From Cryobacterium gelidum (GTDB taxonomy: Bacteria; Actinomycetota; Actinomycetes; Actinomycetales; Microbacteriaceae), in contig NZ_SOHL01000013.1 of the NCBI RefSeq assembly GCF_004403985.1, positions 124,001 to 188,000 of the forward strand: a stretch of DNA of 64,000 nucleotides. Direction: 5' to 3'. This document shows, in pieces, positions 42,418-52,115 of the stretch. How positions within the stretch are numbered: the stretch's first letter is position 1; each line of letters opens with the position of its first letter. The translations under genes and the position numbers were made by a program. Under the pieces are notes generated by a model, which saw nothing but the letters and a program-made list of their open reading frames with translations, was not told where the DNA came from and did not search any database.

Positions 42418-43331
42418 CAGGTGAGGTTGTGACGCTCGTACGCGGGCTCACGAAACCCGAGGATGGCCTCGGTCATGCGCACGGCATCAACGGCCGCCCG
42501 CACGTTGTGCATGCGCACGATGCGGGCGCCCTGCAGGATGCACACCACCGCGGCGGCCAGGGACCCCTCGACGCGTTCGCCGCGCGGCCGGTCGAGGCTC
42601 TCCCCGATGAAGTCCTTATTGGAGACGGCGGCCAGGGTCGGCAGGCCGAGCCCGGTAATCTCGCCGAGCCGCCTGGTCAGTTCGAGCGAGTGCCGGGTGG
42701 TTTTGTTGAGGTCGTGACCCGGGTCGATGAGGATCCTCTCCCGGGGCACCCCACGCGCAACAGCGCGGTCGACCCTGGCTAGCAGAAAGGCGATCACCTC
42801 GGCAACGACGTCGTCGTAGTGTGGAGCCGGGTAGGGCATCCGCGGCGCGGCCAGGCTGTGCGTGATCACGAGGGTGGCGTCGCTGTCGGCGACGACGTCG
42901 GCCATCGCCGGATCGTGCACCCCCGTCGTGTCGTTGATGACGTGCGCGCCGGCAGCGAGGCTCGCGGCCGCCACAGCGGGGTGGAAGGTGTCGACCGAGA
43001 TGACGACGCCCGAGCCGCGCAGCGCTTCGACCACCGGCACCACCCGATCAATCTCCTGCTCGATCGGCACCACCGGCCCGGGCGCGAACTTAGCCCCGCC
43101 AATATCGATCCAGTCGGCTCCCTCGGCAATGGCCTGATGAGCTGCCGCGACGGATGCGTCAAGCGCGAACGTTGCGCCCCGGTCATAGAACGAGTCCGGG
43201 GTGCGATTGATAATGGCCATCACGGCCACCTCGCGATCGAAGTCGAACGTGCGGCCGCCGATCAGCCGGCGCGGGGCATCCATTTCGGGCAGCGTCAGTG
43301 TCGGGCCGAAGCTGATTCTCGTGCGGGTCAT
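42417..43331 (-). CDS. folP: Dihydropteroate synthase-family protein
   Basis: 304 residues from ATG 43331 (AGGA 8 nt upstream); further in-frame codons up to 43376 exist. The pterin-binding barrel shows VMAIINRTPDSFYDRGATF (loop 1), GADWIDIGGAKFAPG, VVISVDTFHPAVAAASLAAGAHVINDTTG, ILIDPGHDLNKTTRHSLELTRRL and VRMHNVRAAVDAV. The His-Asn ending MHNV replaces the usual RVHDV, and the GGA-FAPG loop differs from canonical GGES; these fit the FolP2-like actinobacterial paralogue rather than the sulfonamide target. Coupled to the reductase gene. Confidence 0.9.
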   Translation of the reverse strand: MTRTRISFGPTLTLPEMDAPRRLIGGRTFDFDREVAVMAIINRTPDSFYDRGATFALDASVAAAHQAIAEGADWIDIGGAKFAPGPVVPIEQEIDRVVPVVEALRGSGVVISVDTFHPAVAAASLAAGAHVINDTTGVHDPAMADVVADSDATLVITHSLAAPRMPYPAPHYDDVVAEVIAFLLARVDRAVARGVPRERILIDPGHDLNKTTRHSLELTRRLGEITGLGLPTLAAVSNKDFIGESLDRPRGERVEGSLAAAVVCILQGARIVRMHNVRAAVDAVRMTEAILGFREPAYERHNLT

Positions 43332-43462
43332 AGCGGTCCTCACCATCGAAACACGTCGACTGTTCCCTTCTATCATGGCGCTAATTCGGATCGCGCACGG
43401 GATCGGGCGCCACCGATCGGAGCACGCGGGTTTACTCTCAGCAAAGCTCCAGCTAACGCGCA

Positions 43463-43468
43463 GATACT
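43463..43468 (+). promoter_or_regulatory. -10 box of the response regulator gene (leaderless)
   Basis: GATACT ends 6 nt before ATG 43475. Confidence 0.45.
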
Positions 43469-43474
43469 GGGGGA

Positions 43475-44167
43475 ATGACCGATGGCCCCCGCATCCTTAT
43501 CGTCGATGACGAACCCAATATCCGCGACCTCCTCACCACCAGCCTCCGCTTCGCCGGCTTCGCCGTGCGCGCCGTAGGCAATGGTGCACAGGCTATCTCT
43601 GCCGTACTCGAGGAGGAACCCGATCTCATCATCCTCGACGTCATGTTGCCCGACATGAACGGCTTCGGGGTGACCAAGCGCCTGCGTTCGGCCGGCTACA
43701 CCGCACCGATTCTTTTCCTCACCGCAAAAGACGACACAGAGGACAAGATCACCGGCCTTACGGTCGGCGGAGACGACTATGTGACCAAGCCGTTCAGCCT
43801 CGACGAGATCGTCGCGCGGATCAAGGCCATCCTGCGTCGCACCATGCACGCCGACGAAGACGCCGTGATCCGTGCCGGCGAACTCACCATGGACCAGGAC
43901 ACCCACGAGGTTCTGGTGGGCACCGAGGCCATCGAACTGAGCCCCACCGAGTTCAAACTGCTGCGCTACCTCATGCTCAATCCCAACCGGGTGCTGTCAA
44001 AGGCACAGATTCTCGACCACGTCTGGGAGTACGACTTCAACGGCGACGCCGGCATCGTGGAGAGCTACATCTCCTACCTCCGCCGCAAGGTCGATGTGCA
44101 CTCGAGCGAACCACTCATCCAGACCAAGCGTGGCTTCGGCTACATGCTCAAGGCCGCCAAGGCGTAG
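43475..44167 (+). CDS. OmpR-family response regulator, PhoP-like
   Basis: 230 residues. The receiver (1-120) has the acidic pocket in ILIVDDEPNIRD, the phosphorylated Asp in LIILDVMLPDMNG, Thr in FLTAKDD and Lys in DDYVTKPFSLDE. The DNA-binding winged helix (135-228) ends SYISYLRRKVD...PLIQTKRGFGYMLK. Sequence pattern is closest to mycobacterial PhoP/TcrX as I recall them. It forms a two-gene unit with the sensor kinase 31 bp downstream. Confidence 0.93.
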   Translation: MTDGPRILIVDDEPNIRDLLTTSLRFAGFAVRAVGNGAQAISAVLEEEPDLIILDVMLPDMNGFGVTKRLRSAGYTAPILFLTAKDDTEDKITGLTVGGDDYVTKPFSLDEIVARIKAILRRTMHADEDAVIRAGELTMDQDTHEVLVGTEAIELSPTEFKLLRYLMLNPNRVLSKAQILDHVWEYDFNGDAGIVESYISYLRRKVDVHSSEPLIQTKRGFGYMLKAAKA

Positions 44168-44198
44168 TCACAGAGAGCTTTCGTAGACTAAAGCCCTC

Positions 44199-45935
44199 AT
44201 GCATGAAAACCTGTCCAAGCGGTGGAGCAGCATCTCCCTCCGTTCAAAGATTACCGGCGTCACGGTACTGATGCTTACGCTCGGCCTGCTCGTTTCCGGC
44301 ATGGGCACCATGGCAATGCTCAAGCAGTACGTGGTGACCCAGGTCGATACGCAGCTGCAGGTGGACACGCAGACGGCGCTCAGCGGTTACTCGTCGACCG
44401 TGTTTTCGCAGGGAGACACCGAGGGCGTCGCCTCGGACTACTTCGTGGCGTTGTACGACCAGGATGGTGACCTGATTACCCGCACCTGGCAGGAACGCGG
44501 CCACGCGGAACTGCCGGTGGTGGGCATGCCGCTCGATCTGAGCCGGGTGACGCAACTCGACGGGCAGATTCAGACCCTGTGGAACGCCGCCCACGACACC
44601 GAGTTTCACTCCATCATGGTTCCCGTGGTGATCAGCCCGACCGGCACCTACGGAACCCTGGTCATGGCGGTGTCGTTGCGACCGACCGAGAACACCATGG
44701 CCACGTACCTCACGATTTTTCTGGGTTTCGGCGCCGGGGTCGTGCTGATCGGAGCCTTGCTCACCCGCGTGCTCGTCACGACAACCTTCGTACCGTTGCG
44801 CGAGGCGGAGCAGACTGCCGCAGCGATCGCCGACGGCGACTTCAGCCAGCGCCTGGGCGGCGCTACTCCGAACACCGAGGTCGGTCGCCTCAATCGTTCC
44901 CTCAACATCATGCTCAGCCGCATCGACCGGGCCTTCAAAGATCGGGCACGCACCATCGACCAGATGCGTCGCTTCGTGGGCGATGCGAGCCACGAGTTGC
45001 GCACGCCCCTCGTCTCGGTGCGCGGCTACGCCGAGCTCTACCGCATGGGCGCTCTCCAGACTCCCGACGATGTCGCTCAGGCCATGGAACGCATCGAAAA
45101 GGAGGCCATTCGCATGGGTGGGCTAGTTGAAGACCTGCTCGAACTGGCCCGTCTCGACGAGACCAAGCCGCTGGCCCTGACCCCGGTCGACCTGGTTCCG
45201 CTGGCCCGCGACGCCGCGCTCGACGCTATGGCGAGCTCGCCCGGCCGCCAGGTCTCGGTACTGGCCCCGTCTACGGTGCTGGATCCGCTGGATAGCGATC
45301 CCGATCATGACGTGAACCTCGACGGCGACTCCGGTGAGGTTGCCGCATTCGACGCGTCGGAGAGCGTCACCACGGGGACGATCACCAGGCCGTCGGGAAC
45401 CGGCCCGCCGACTGGGGCCATCGCCTTCGCCGGGGCCACCCTGGCCCGGCTGCGCACCCGCAGGCCGCGTCGGGGCGTCGTGGTACTGCCCGAGGTCAAC
45501 AGCACGACCGAGCTGCGGGGCGAGTCGCACCCGCCGCCCATCGTCATGGCCGAAGAGAACAAAATCCGCCAGGTCATCACCAACCTGATGGGCAATGCGA
45601 TGCGATTCACTGCCCCGGACAGCCCGATCGAACTCGAAGTCACTGTCGACTCACACACCCAGCGGGCGTCCATCGCCGTGATCGACCACGGTGAGGGCAT
45701 CCCGCCGCAAATCAGAGAGAACATCTTTCAGCGCTTCTGGCGTGCCGACTCCTCCCGCGCTCGCGAAACCGGGGGCAGCGGCCTGGGACTGGCCATCGTC
45801 GCCGCGATCGTCGCGAGCCATAACGGTACCGTCGACGTCGTCGACACCCCGGGCGGCGGAGCCACTTTCCGCGTCTCGCTCCCCCTGGCCGGCAGTCCGA
45901 GCGCGCCGCAGCACGTCGCGCCCGTCATCCCGTAG
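44199..45935 (+). CDS. Sensor histidine kinase with a 90-residue insertion before the ATP-binding domain
   Basis: 578 residues. TM1 about 20-42, sensor domain 43-168, TM2 about 170-192, HAMP 193-245, dimerisation helix with phosphorylated His265 in SHELRTP. The ATPase lobe has the N box NLMGNAMRF (462-470), G1 DHGEG (496-500) and G2 GGSGLGL (525-531). Between SPGRQVSVLAP (about 356) and AEENKIRQVI (451) lies an insertion of about 90 residues, Asp/Thr/Pro/Gly-rich and then Arg-rich, in a place where related kinases have only a few residues. It is in frame and the rest is intact. The likely partner is the upstream PhoP-like regulator. Confidence 0.92.
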   Translation: MHENLSKRWSSISLRSKITGVTVLMLTLGLLVSGMGTMAMLKQYVVTQVDTQLQVDTQTALSGYSSTVFSQGDTEGVASDYFVALYDQDGDLITRTWQERGHAELPVVGMPLDLSRVTQLDGQIQTLWNAAHDTEFHSIMVPVVISPTGTYGTLVMAVSLRPTENTMATYLTIFLGFGAGVVLIGALLTRVLVTTTFVPLREAEQTAAAIADGDFSQRLGGATPNTEVGRLNRSLNIMLSRIDRAFKDRARTIDQMRRFVGDASHELRTPLVSVRGYAELYRMGALQTPDDVAQAMERIEKEAIRMGGLVEDLLELARLDETKPLALTPVDLVPLARDAALDAMASSPGRQVSVLAPSTVLDPLDSDPDHDVNLDGDSGEVAAFDASESVTTGTITRPSGTGPPTGAIAFAGATLARLRTRRPRRGVVVLPEVNSTTELRGESHPPPIVMAEENKIRQVITNLMGNAMRFTAPDSPIELEVTVDSHTQRASIAVIDHGEGIPPQIRENIFQRFWRADSSRARETGGSGLGLAIVAAIVASHNGTVDVVDTPGGGATFRVSLPLAGSPSAPQHVAPVIP

Positions 45936-46072
45936 CGGCTTCACGGCGCTTCCTCCCCCGGCCGGGGACGCCGGCATCCGCTCACAGATCGTGCTCGGCG
46001 AATGGCTGCCGCCCGCCCGTCTTCTACACTCACAGTCAGTAACCACACTGTTATGTAGGAGAAGGGCACACC

Positions 46073-46363
46073 ATGACGAGCTTCCAGGTCGACAGCGATG
46101 CGGTGCAAAGCACTGCAAGTACTGCACGCGGCACCATTGCGCGGGTCCAGGCAGATGTCGGCGATCTCAATGCTCAGCTCACGAGTCTGGAAGGCTTCTG
46201 GACCGGCCAAGCCTCCACGGCTTTTCAGGGGGCGTTCGCCGAGTGGCGGGCCATGCACCAGCAGCTGGAGGAGAGCCTGACCTTGCTCAACCAAGCCTTG
46301 AGCATGGCCGGACAGCAGTATGCGGAGACCGAGCAGGCCAACACGCGCCTGTTCGCGCGCTAG
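46073..46363 (+). CDS. WXG100-family protein (ESAT-6-like)
   Basis: 96 residues from ATG 46073 with TAGGAGAAGG upstream. The helical hairpin is typical: FQVDSDAVQSTASTARGTIARVQADVGDLNAQLTSLEG, turn FWTGQAS containing W-T-G, then second helix FQGAFAEWRAMHQQLEESLTLLNQALSMAGQQY. WXG100 proteins are exported by ESX/type VII systems as dimers. No other type VII gene is in the window, so secretion, if it occurs, depends on a distant locus. Monocistronic, with a bidirectional terminator downstream. Confidence 0.92.
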   Translation: MTSFQVDSDAVQSTASTARGTIARVQADVGDLNAQLTSLEGFWTGQASTAFQGAFAEWRAMHQQLEESLTLLNQALSMAGQQYAETEQANTRLFAR

Positions 46364-46482
46364 GGCGGGCGAGTCAATTACCGCGCCGTGAGCACGAGGC
46401 CGGGAACACCGAGGCCGGGAGCACTGAGCCGTCTTTGCCGTGAGAAGTGCCTCACGGCTTACCGATCAGCGGTGGGAAACGC

Positions 46483-46523
46483 ATAAAAGTGGGCGCCTCC
46501 CGAAGGGAGACGCCCACTTTTAT
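46483..46523. terminator. Bidirectional terminator between WXG100 gene and groEL
   Basis: An 18-bp stem (ATAAAAGTGGGCG.CTCCC and complement, one mismatch, GAA loop) with A/T runs at both bases serves convergent transcripts. Confidence 0.92.
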
Positions 46524-46543
46524 GGTGTCGCTAGCGGCGGGAC

Positions 46544-48199
<1,656 letters not shown>

Positions 48200-48215
48200 C
48201 TAAACGATGATGGGA

Positions 48216-48242
48216 TTAGCACTCAGATGACGAGAGTGCTAA
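48216..48242. promoter_or_regulatory. CIRCE operator 1 (HrcA binding)
   Basis: Perfect consensus TTAGCACTC-N9-GAGTGCTAA, 44 bp upstream of the groEL ATG. Confidence 0.97.
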
Positions 48243-48249
48243 ATCGATT

Positions 48250-48276
48250 CTGGCACTCTGGGGTCGAGAGTGCAAG
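48250..48276. promoter_or_regulatory. CIRCE operator 2 (HrcA binding), imperfect
   Basis: CTGGCACTC-N9-GAGTGCAAG, with the six-base core of both arms intact. A possible -35 (TTGCAC) and -10 (CAGAAT), 17 nt apart, overlap it on the minus strand, so HrcA would cover the promoter. Confidence 0.8.
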
Positions 48277-48313
48277 CGAGCATCCGGGGTGGCGCGCGGC
48301 TGGCTTCAGCCGG

Positions 48314-49369
48314 TCAGGGAACGAGGTCGGCCGAGCCGGTGCCGTTGGGCACGAGCTGAAACCAGGTATTGCCCGGTGCCAGCCGAATTGTCACTCCGTG
48401 GCCGTCGACGAGGCGGATCGGCGCGGTCTGGAGGTTTTTGCTCCAGGTAGCCGCGAGCGTCTTTCCGCCGGTCGAGATCGACGCGTCACCCGAGGCGATG
48501 AGCTCCGTTTTGGGGATGCCCTGATCGACCGTGACGTTCACGCGCAACACAACCACGTTGGTGGCTTTGAGCTGGGCGCCGTCGACGCTGAGGTCCGGTG
48601 CGCCGTCCTGGGCGCGCAGGTAGGCGCCGGTGGCGGCACTCCAGGTCCAGCTGCGGACACTCGAGTGCGAAAATCGGGTATTGATCACCGAAATCGGGGT
48701 GCCGTCCACGGCAGCGGATGCACCGTCGAGCGTGGCCGCGTAGGCGTACTGCTGCACAGGCGGAGCGACGGTCGCGTTCCGGTTGGCGAATTCCGCGGCG
48801 GCGAGGATGACGTTGTGCGGGGCCGCGGTGGCCGTTGAACGGGAGAACAGGCCGGTCGTGTCGTTGTCGAAGATGGCGCTGATCTGGCCGGTTGCGTCCA
48901 TGGCGTCGACGAACCGTTGCTGCCCGCCCGAAAAGGCCACGAGGCCCCCGAACGGCGCGATGATGTCGGGGTCCATCGGGCGAATTGATCGTACCGGGCC
49001 GACCTCGTCGGGGATGCTGGACTGCCAGAGTGCGACGTACCGGGTGATGCCGCCCTCGACTAATTCTTCAAACACGAGGTCGGTGCGATCGATCCCAACC
49101 TGTGGCCGAGCGGCGCTGTGGTTGTCGATTTTGACGGCGAGCGCGGGGCGCGCTGAGGATCCGGCCGGAACACTGAGTCCGGTCAAGGGTGTTATCTCGG
49201 CGGTGGCCGGAGCTGCGTTGCTCGATGTCCACGCGCCGGCCGTTGGCGTGGTGGACGGCGCCGCGCTATTGCCCGTGCATCCGCTCAACAGCATTGCCGG
49301 CACGAGGAGTGCGAGAAGCCCAACGGGACGGCCCAGCCGGGCGAAGCATGCCGTAGTTTTTGAAATCAC
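48314..49369 (-). CDS. DUF3048 lipoprotein
   Basis: 351 residues, GTG 49369 placed 6 nt after TAGTGT (leaderless). Signal peptide LLALLVPAMLLSGC ends in a lipobox, so it is membrane-anchored outside. The DUF3048 domain shows PLTGL, RPALAVKIDNHSAARPQVGIDRTDLVFEELVEGGITRYVALW, PVRSIRPMDPDI and, at the C-terminus, VDGHGVTIRLAPGNTWFQLVP. The family resembles YerB and is often found with cell-wall genes; biochemical role not established. Confidence 0.9.
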   Translation of the reverse strand: MISKTTACFARLGRPVGLLALLVPAMLLSGCTGNSAAPSTTPTAGAWTSSNAAPATAEITPLTGLSVPAGSSARPALAVKIDNHSAARPQVGIDRTDLVFEELVEGGITRYVALWQSSIPDEVGPVRSIRPMDPDIIAPFGGLVAFSGGQQRFVDAMDATGQISAIFDNDTTGLFSRSTATAAPHNVILAAAEFANRNATVAPPVQQYAYAATLDGASAAVDGTPISVINTRFSHSSVRSWTWSAATGAYLRAQDGAPDLSVDGAQLKATNVVVLRVNVTVDQGIPKTELIASGDASISTGGKTLAATWSKNLQTAPIRLVDGHGVTIRLAPGNTWFQLVPNGTGSADLVP

Positions 49370-49375
49370 CGTTAC

Positions 49376-49381
49376 ACACTA
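49376..49381 (-). promoter_or_regulatory. -10 box of the DUF3048 gene (leaderless)
   Basis: TAGTGT on the minus strand, 6 nt before GTG 49369. Confidence 0.5.
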
Positions 49382-49383
49382 AT

Positions 49384-49405
49384 GCCGCCCGTTGCAGCGG
49401 GCGGC
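49384..49405 (-). terminator. cspA terminator
   Basis: GCCGCCCG / CGGGCGGC hairpin with a 6-nt loop, 37 bp after the cspA stop and directly upstream of the DUF3048 -10 box. Confidence 0.6.
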
Positions 49406-49441
49406 GTCAGCGCGGGGGACAGACCCCCAGCGTCGGGTTTG

Positions 49442-49645
49442 TCAGGCCGGTCGAACCGATTCGGCCTGCGGGCCCTTTGCTCCGGCACCAACCTCGAAGA
49501 CGACCTGCTGGCCTTCTTCGAGAACCTTGTATCCGCTCATGTCGATGGCGGAGTAGTGAACGAAAACGTCTTGGCCTCCCCCGTCGACAGTGATGAAGCC
49601 GAAACCCTTTTCAGCGTTAAACCATTTGACGGTTCCGTTCGCCAT
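49442..49645 (-). CDS. cspA: Cold-shock protein CspA
   Basis: 67 residues, the standard length. The single CSD has RNP1 KGFGFI and RNP2 VFVHYSAI, binding single-stranded RNA or DNA. ATG 49645 follows AAGGAG. The 283 bp upstream (49646-49928) hold no gene and probably contain a long 5' leader, as is common for cold-shock mRNAs, but I cannot define its structure. Confidence 0.96.
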   Translation of the reverse strand: MANGTVKWFNAEKGFGFITVDGGGQDVFVHYSAIDMSGYKVLEEGQQVVFEVGAGAKGPQAESVRPA

Positions 49646-49928
49646 GTGTTACTCCTTGCTCAATTTCGACGGCAACCGCCCATTGGCTGTTCCGGGCCCT
49701 GCCGCAGAGACTGCGTTCATTCTGTGCGAGCAGCAAATCCCCGAGAGCAAGTCTTCTGTTGCAAGTTACCTACTGGTGCAAGTTATCTTGGGCGAGCGTC
49801 CTTGATCCGGGCGGGTATTGCCCGAACAAAATGTGTGACCAAAACCAGACACTACTGAAATCGCGGTGAAAGAACAGGGGCTTGACGGATCAGATTTTGA
49901 CCACTACGTCTGCAGATTCGAGTCAGGG

Positions 49929-50492
49929 TCAGCCCGCGGGCATCACGTAGTCGTTGCCAACGACGACGGTCAGGGCCGCGCCCGAATCGACGAAGCTGGT
50001 TGACACGACGATCTTCGCGCCCGGCAGCGAGGCGGCGATGCCGCGGGCAGCGCCTTCCTGGCTCGCGTCGGTGTAGTAGATCACGCTGGTCGGTTCGGTG
50101 TCGGTATCGGCATTGCCGGTGGCGCTGACGGCCCAGCCGGCGGCAGTGAGGGTGTCACTGACCGCTGCTGCGACACCATTGATCGCGGATCCGTTCAGCA
50201 CGTTTACGGTCAGCGTCGGATCGACGGTCGCTTCGGCGGTGGGAATGACGGTCTCGGTGCGGGGCGGGGTCGAACCAGATGACGCCAGCCCCGGAATGTC
50301 GGAAAAGTTAAGGCGATTATTGATGGCGAAAATGCCGGCGACGCCCACCGCGATCAACAGAACGGTGGCGCCGAGCGCCCACCAGAACGCGATCCAGCCG
50401 CGGCCCTTCCTGCCGGGGGCACGGTGGGCCCCCACGCGGTCGAGGGCACGCGTGTGTGTGTCGAAACGGTCTTTCGCAAATTTTCGCGCCAT
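49929..50492 (-). CDS. LytR_C-domain membrane protein
   Basis: 187 residues. Basic cytoplasmic start, one membrane helix (IAFWWALGATVLLIAVGVAGIF, about residues 33-54), a linker, then LTVNVLNGSAINGVAAAVSDTLTAAGWAVSATGNAD, the hallmark of the LytR cell-envelope C-terminal domain, ending IYYTDASQEGAARGIAASLPGAKIVVS. The LCP catalytic domain is absent, so this is a stand-alone LytR_C protein. It lies 75 bp after the DUF3263 gene and is probably co-transcribed. Confidence 0.9.
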   Translation of the reverse strand: MARKFAKDRFDTHTRALDRVGAHRAPGRKGRGWIAFWWALGATVLLIAVGVAGIFAINNRLNFSDIPGLASSGSTPPRTETVIPTAEATVDPTLTVNVLNGSAINGVAAAVSDTLTAAGWAVSATGNADTDTEPTSVIYYTDASQEGAARGIAASLPGAKIVVSTSFVDSGAALTVVVGNDYVMPAG

Positions 50493-50567
50493 GGTGGTTG
50501 AATCCTTGTTGGGGCTGCCGGACCGGAATCGAGCTAAGCCGGTTTGCGGGCTGAAAGCGGTAAGTGC

Positions 50568-50864
50568 CTAGTCCTGTGCGGGCATGGACCGTCTGGCGCG
50601 TGCTTCGGATCGCACGGAACGCATGCGCTGCAGCCGGTTGACCAGCATCGGGTCAAAGGCAAGGGCCAGCGGTGAATCGACCAGTGCCCCCAACAGTTGA
50701 TAGTACCGGGCAGCCGAGAGGCCGAAGGTGGCGCGGATCTCCTCTTCCTTCGCACCGACGTGCCGCCACCATTGCCGTTCAAAGGCGAGCACGGCTTGGT
50801 CACGTTCGCTCAATTGCGCCGGGGCGGCGGTGCTGGGGGCAGCGGCGGGTGTTCGCTCACTCAT
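50568..50864 (-). CDS. DUF3263 protein
   Basis: 98 residues. The core LSERDQAVLAFERQWWRHVGAKEEEIRATFGLSAARYYQLLGALVDSPLAL matches DUF3263: a helix-turn-helix-like segment (EEEIRATFGLSAARYYQLL) suggests DNA binding. The C-terminal part is basic (RLQRMRSVRSEARARR). Small single-domain proteins of this type precede LytR_C genes in many actinobacteria. Function unknown. Confidence 0.88.
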   Translation of the reverse strand: MSERTPAAAPSTAAPAQLSERDQAVLAFERQWWRHVGAKEEEIRATFGLSAARYYQLLGALVDSPLALAFDPMLVNRLQRMRSVRSEARARRSMPAQD

Positions 50865-51114
50865 TGGTGCATCACTCCCCCAGATAGGTTTTACGGCTTA
50901 TCCGCTGGGTTCATCCTATTTGGGAGCGGCTGCATGTTGCCCCGGCACGCCCGGCACGCCGCAGCCGAGGACCGCATGGCGGCCGCACGGTGTGGAGTGA
51001 GCGCCGTGCAAACGCGACGAAACGGCCGCCGTCGGAATGCACGCGGGGCCGCACGAGTTTAGGCTGGGGAGATAACATCCGTATCCGCGCGGCTGGAATG
51101 AAAGGACGTCCACC

Positions 51115-51516
51115 ATGGACTACGCAATCAAGAAGTCGAACAGCGAGTGGCGCTCCGAACTGGGCGACGAAAAATTTGCTGTGCTGCGCGAGGCCGGCAC
51201 TGAGCGCCCCGGAACCGGCAAGCTGCTCGACGAGAGCAGGGCTGGCGTGTACACCTGCGGCGCCTGCAACGCGGAGCTGTTCCAGAGTGGCACCAAGTTT
51301 GATTCCGACTGTGGCTGGCCGAGCTTCTACGAGTCCGTGCGGCCCGAAGCGGTCGAACTTCTCGAAGATCGCTCGCTCGGCAGCGTGCGCACCGAGGTGC
51401 GTTGCGCGAACTGCGGCTCGCACCTGGGCCACGTTTTTCCCGACGGATTCGGCACCCCGACCGGTGATCGCTACTGCATGAATTCGATCTCGCTCAACTT
51501 CACGCCCGCCGAGTAA
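51115..51516 (+). CDS. msrB: Peptide-methionine (R)-S-oxide reductase
   Basis: 133 residues. Repairs methionine-R-sulfoxide in proteins. Zinc Cys pairs are CGAC (48, 51) and CANC (97, 100); the catalytic Cys121 lies in RYCMNS and a candidate resolving Cys66 in DCGWPSF. GSHLGHVFPDG is the family signature. ATG 51115 has GAAAGGACG upstream. The nitroreductase gene begins 5 nt after the stop. Confidence 0.96.
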   Translation: MDYAIKKSNSEWRSELGDEKFAVLREAGTERPGTGKLLDESRAGVYTCGACNAELFQSGTKFDSDCGWPSFYESVRPEAVELLEDRSLGSVRTEVRCANCGSHLGHVFPDGFGTPTGDRYCMNSISLNFTPAE

Positions 51517-51520
51517 AGCG

Positions 51521-52102
51521 GTGAGCCAGCCTCCCCCAACAACGGATGTTGCCACCTCTTTGGTCTTCCAGGCCGTCAATTGCCGGCGCAGCTACTCCAA
51601 AGTGACGGCGCTGGCGCCTACTCGGGCCGAGCTGTTACCCCTGGTGGCGGCCGCGGCGCGGGTGGCCGATCACGGCGCGCTACGGCCATGGCGCCTGATC
51701 GAACTGCGCGGCGACGCGCGGGAGCGGCTGGGAGCAGCGTTTGTGGCGGCATCCGCTTGTGACGGTAGTGAGGCCATCAAACTAGCCGGCAAGCCGCTGC
51801 GAGCGCCGCTGCTGATTGCGGTCGTCGCGTCGCGGCGGGTGAGCGACAAAGTTGCCCACTGGGAACAGGATGCCGCCGCCGCGGGCGTCGCGCACCTGCT
51901 CACGCTGCTCCTCGACGACGCCGGCTGGGGGGCGATGTGGCGCACCGGGTCCCTCGTGCGCACCAAAGCCGTGCGCACGCTGCACGCCCTCGCCGACGAT
52001 GAAGAGCTGCTCGGGTGGCTGTATGTCGGCGGCATTCCGGCGGACTGCAAGCCTGGTGTGCGGCTGTCGATCGATCCCGAGGAGTTTCTCGGGGTTCTGT
52101 AG
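51521..52102 (+). CDS. Nitroreductase-family flavoprotein
   Basis: 193 residues from GTG 51521. The FMN-binding segment RRSYSKV...APTRAELLPLVAAAARVADHGALRPWRLIEL and the C-terminal LLLDDAGWGAMWRTG and LGWLYVGGIPAD fit the small nitroreductase group. Reduces nitro compounds, quinones or flavins using NAD(P)H; natural substrate unknown. It is probably translated with msrB, pointing to oxidative-stress defence. Confidence 0.88.
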   Translation: MSQPPPTTDVATSLVFQAVNCRRSYSKVTALAPTRAELLPLVAAAARVADHGALRPWRLIELRGDARERLGAAFVAASACDGSEAIKLAGKPLRAPLLIAVVASRRVSDKVAHWEQDAAAAGVAHLLTLLLDDAGWGAMWRTGSLVRTKAVRTLHALADDEELLGWLYVGGIPADCKPGVRLSIDPEEFLGVL

Positions 52103-52115
52103 GCTGGCGCGGGTC

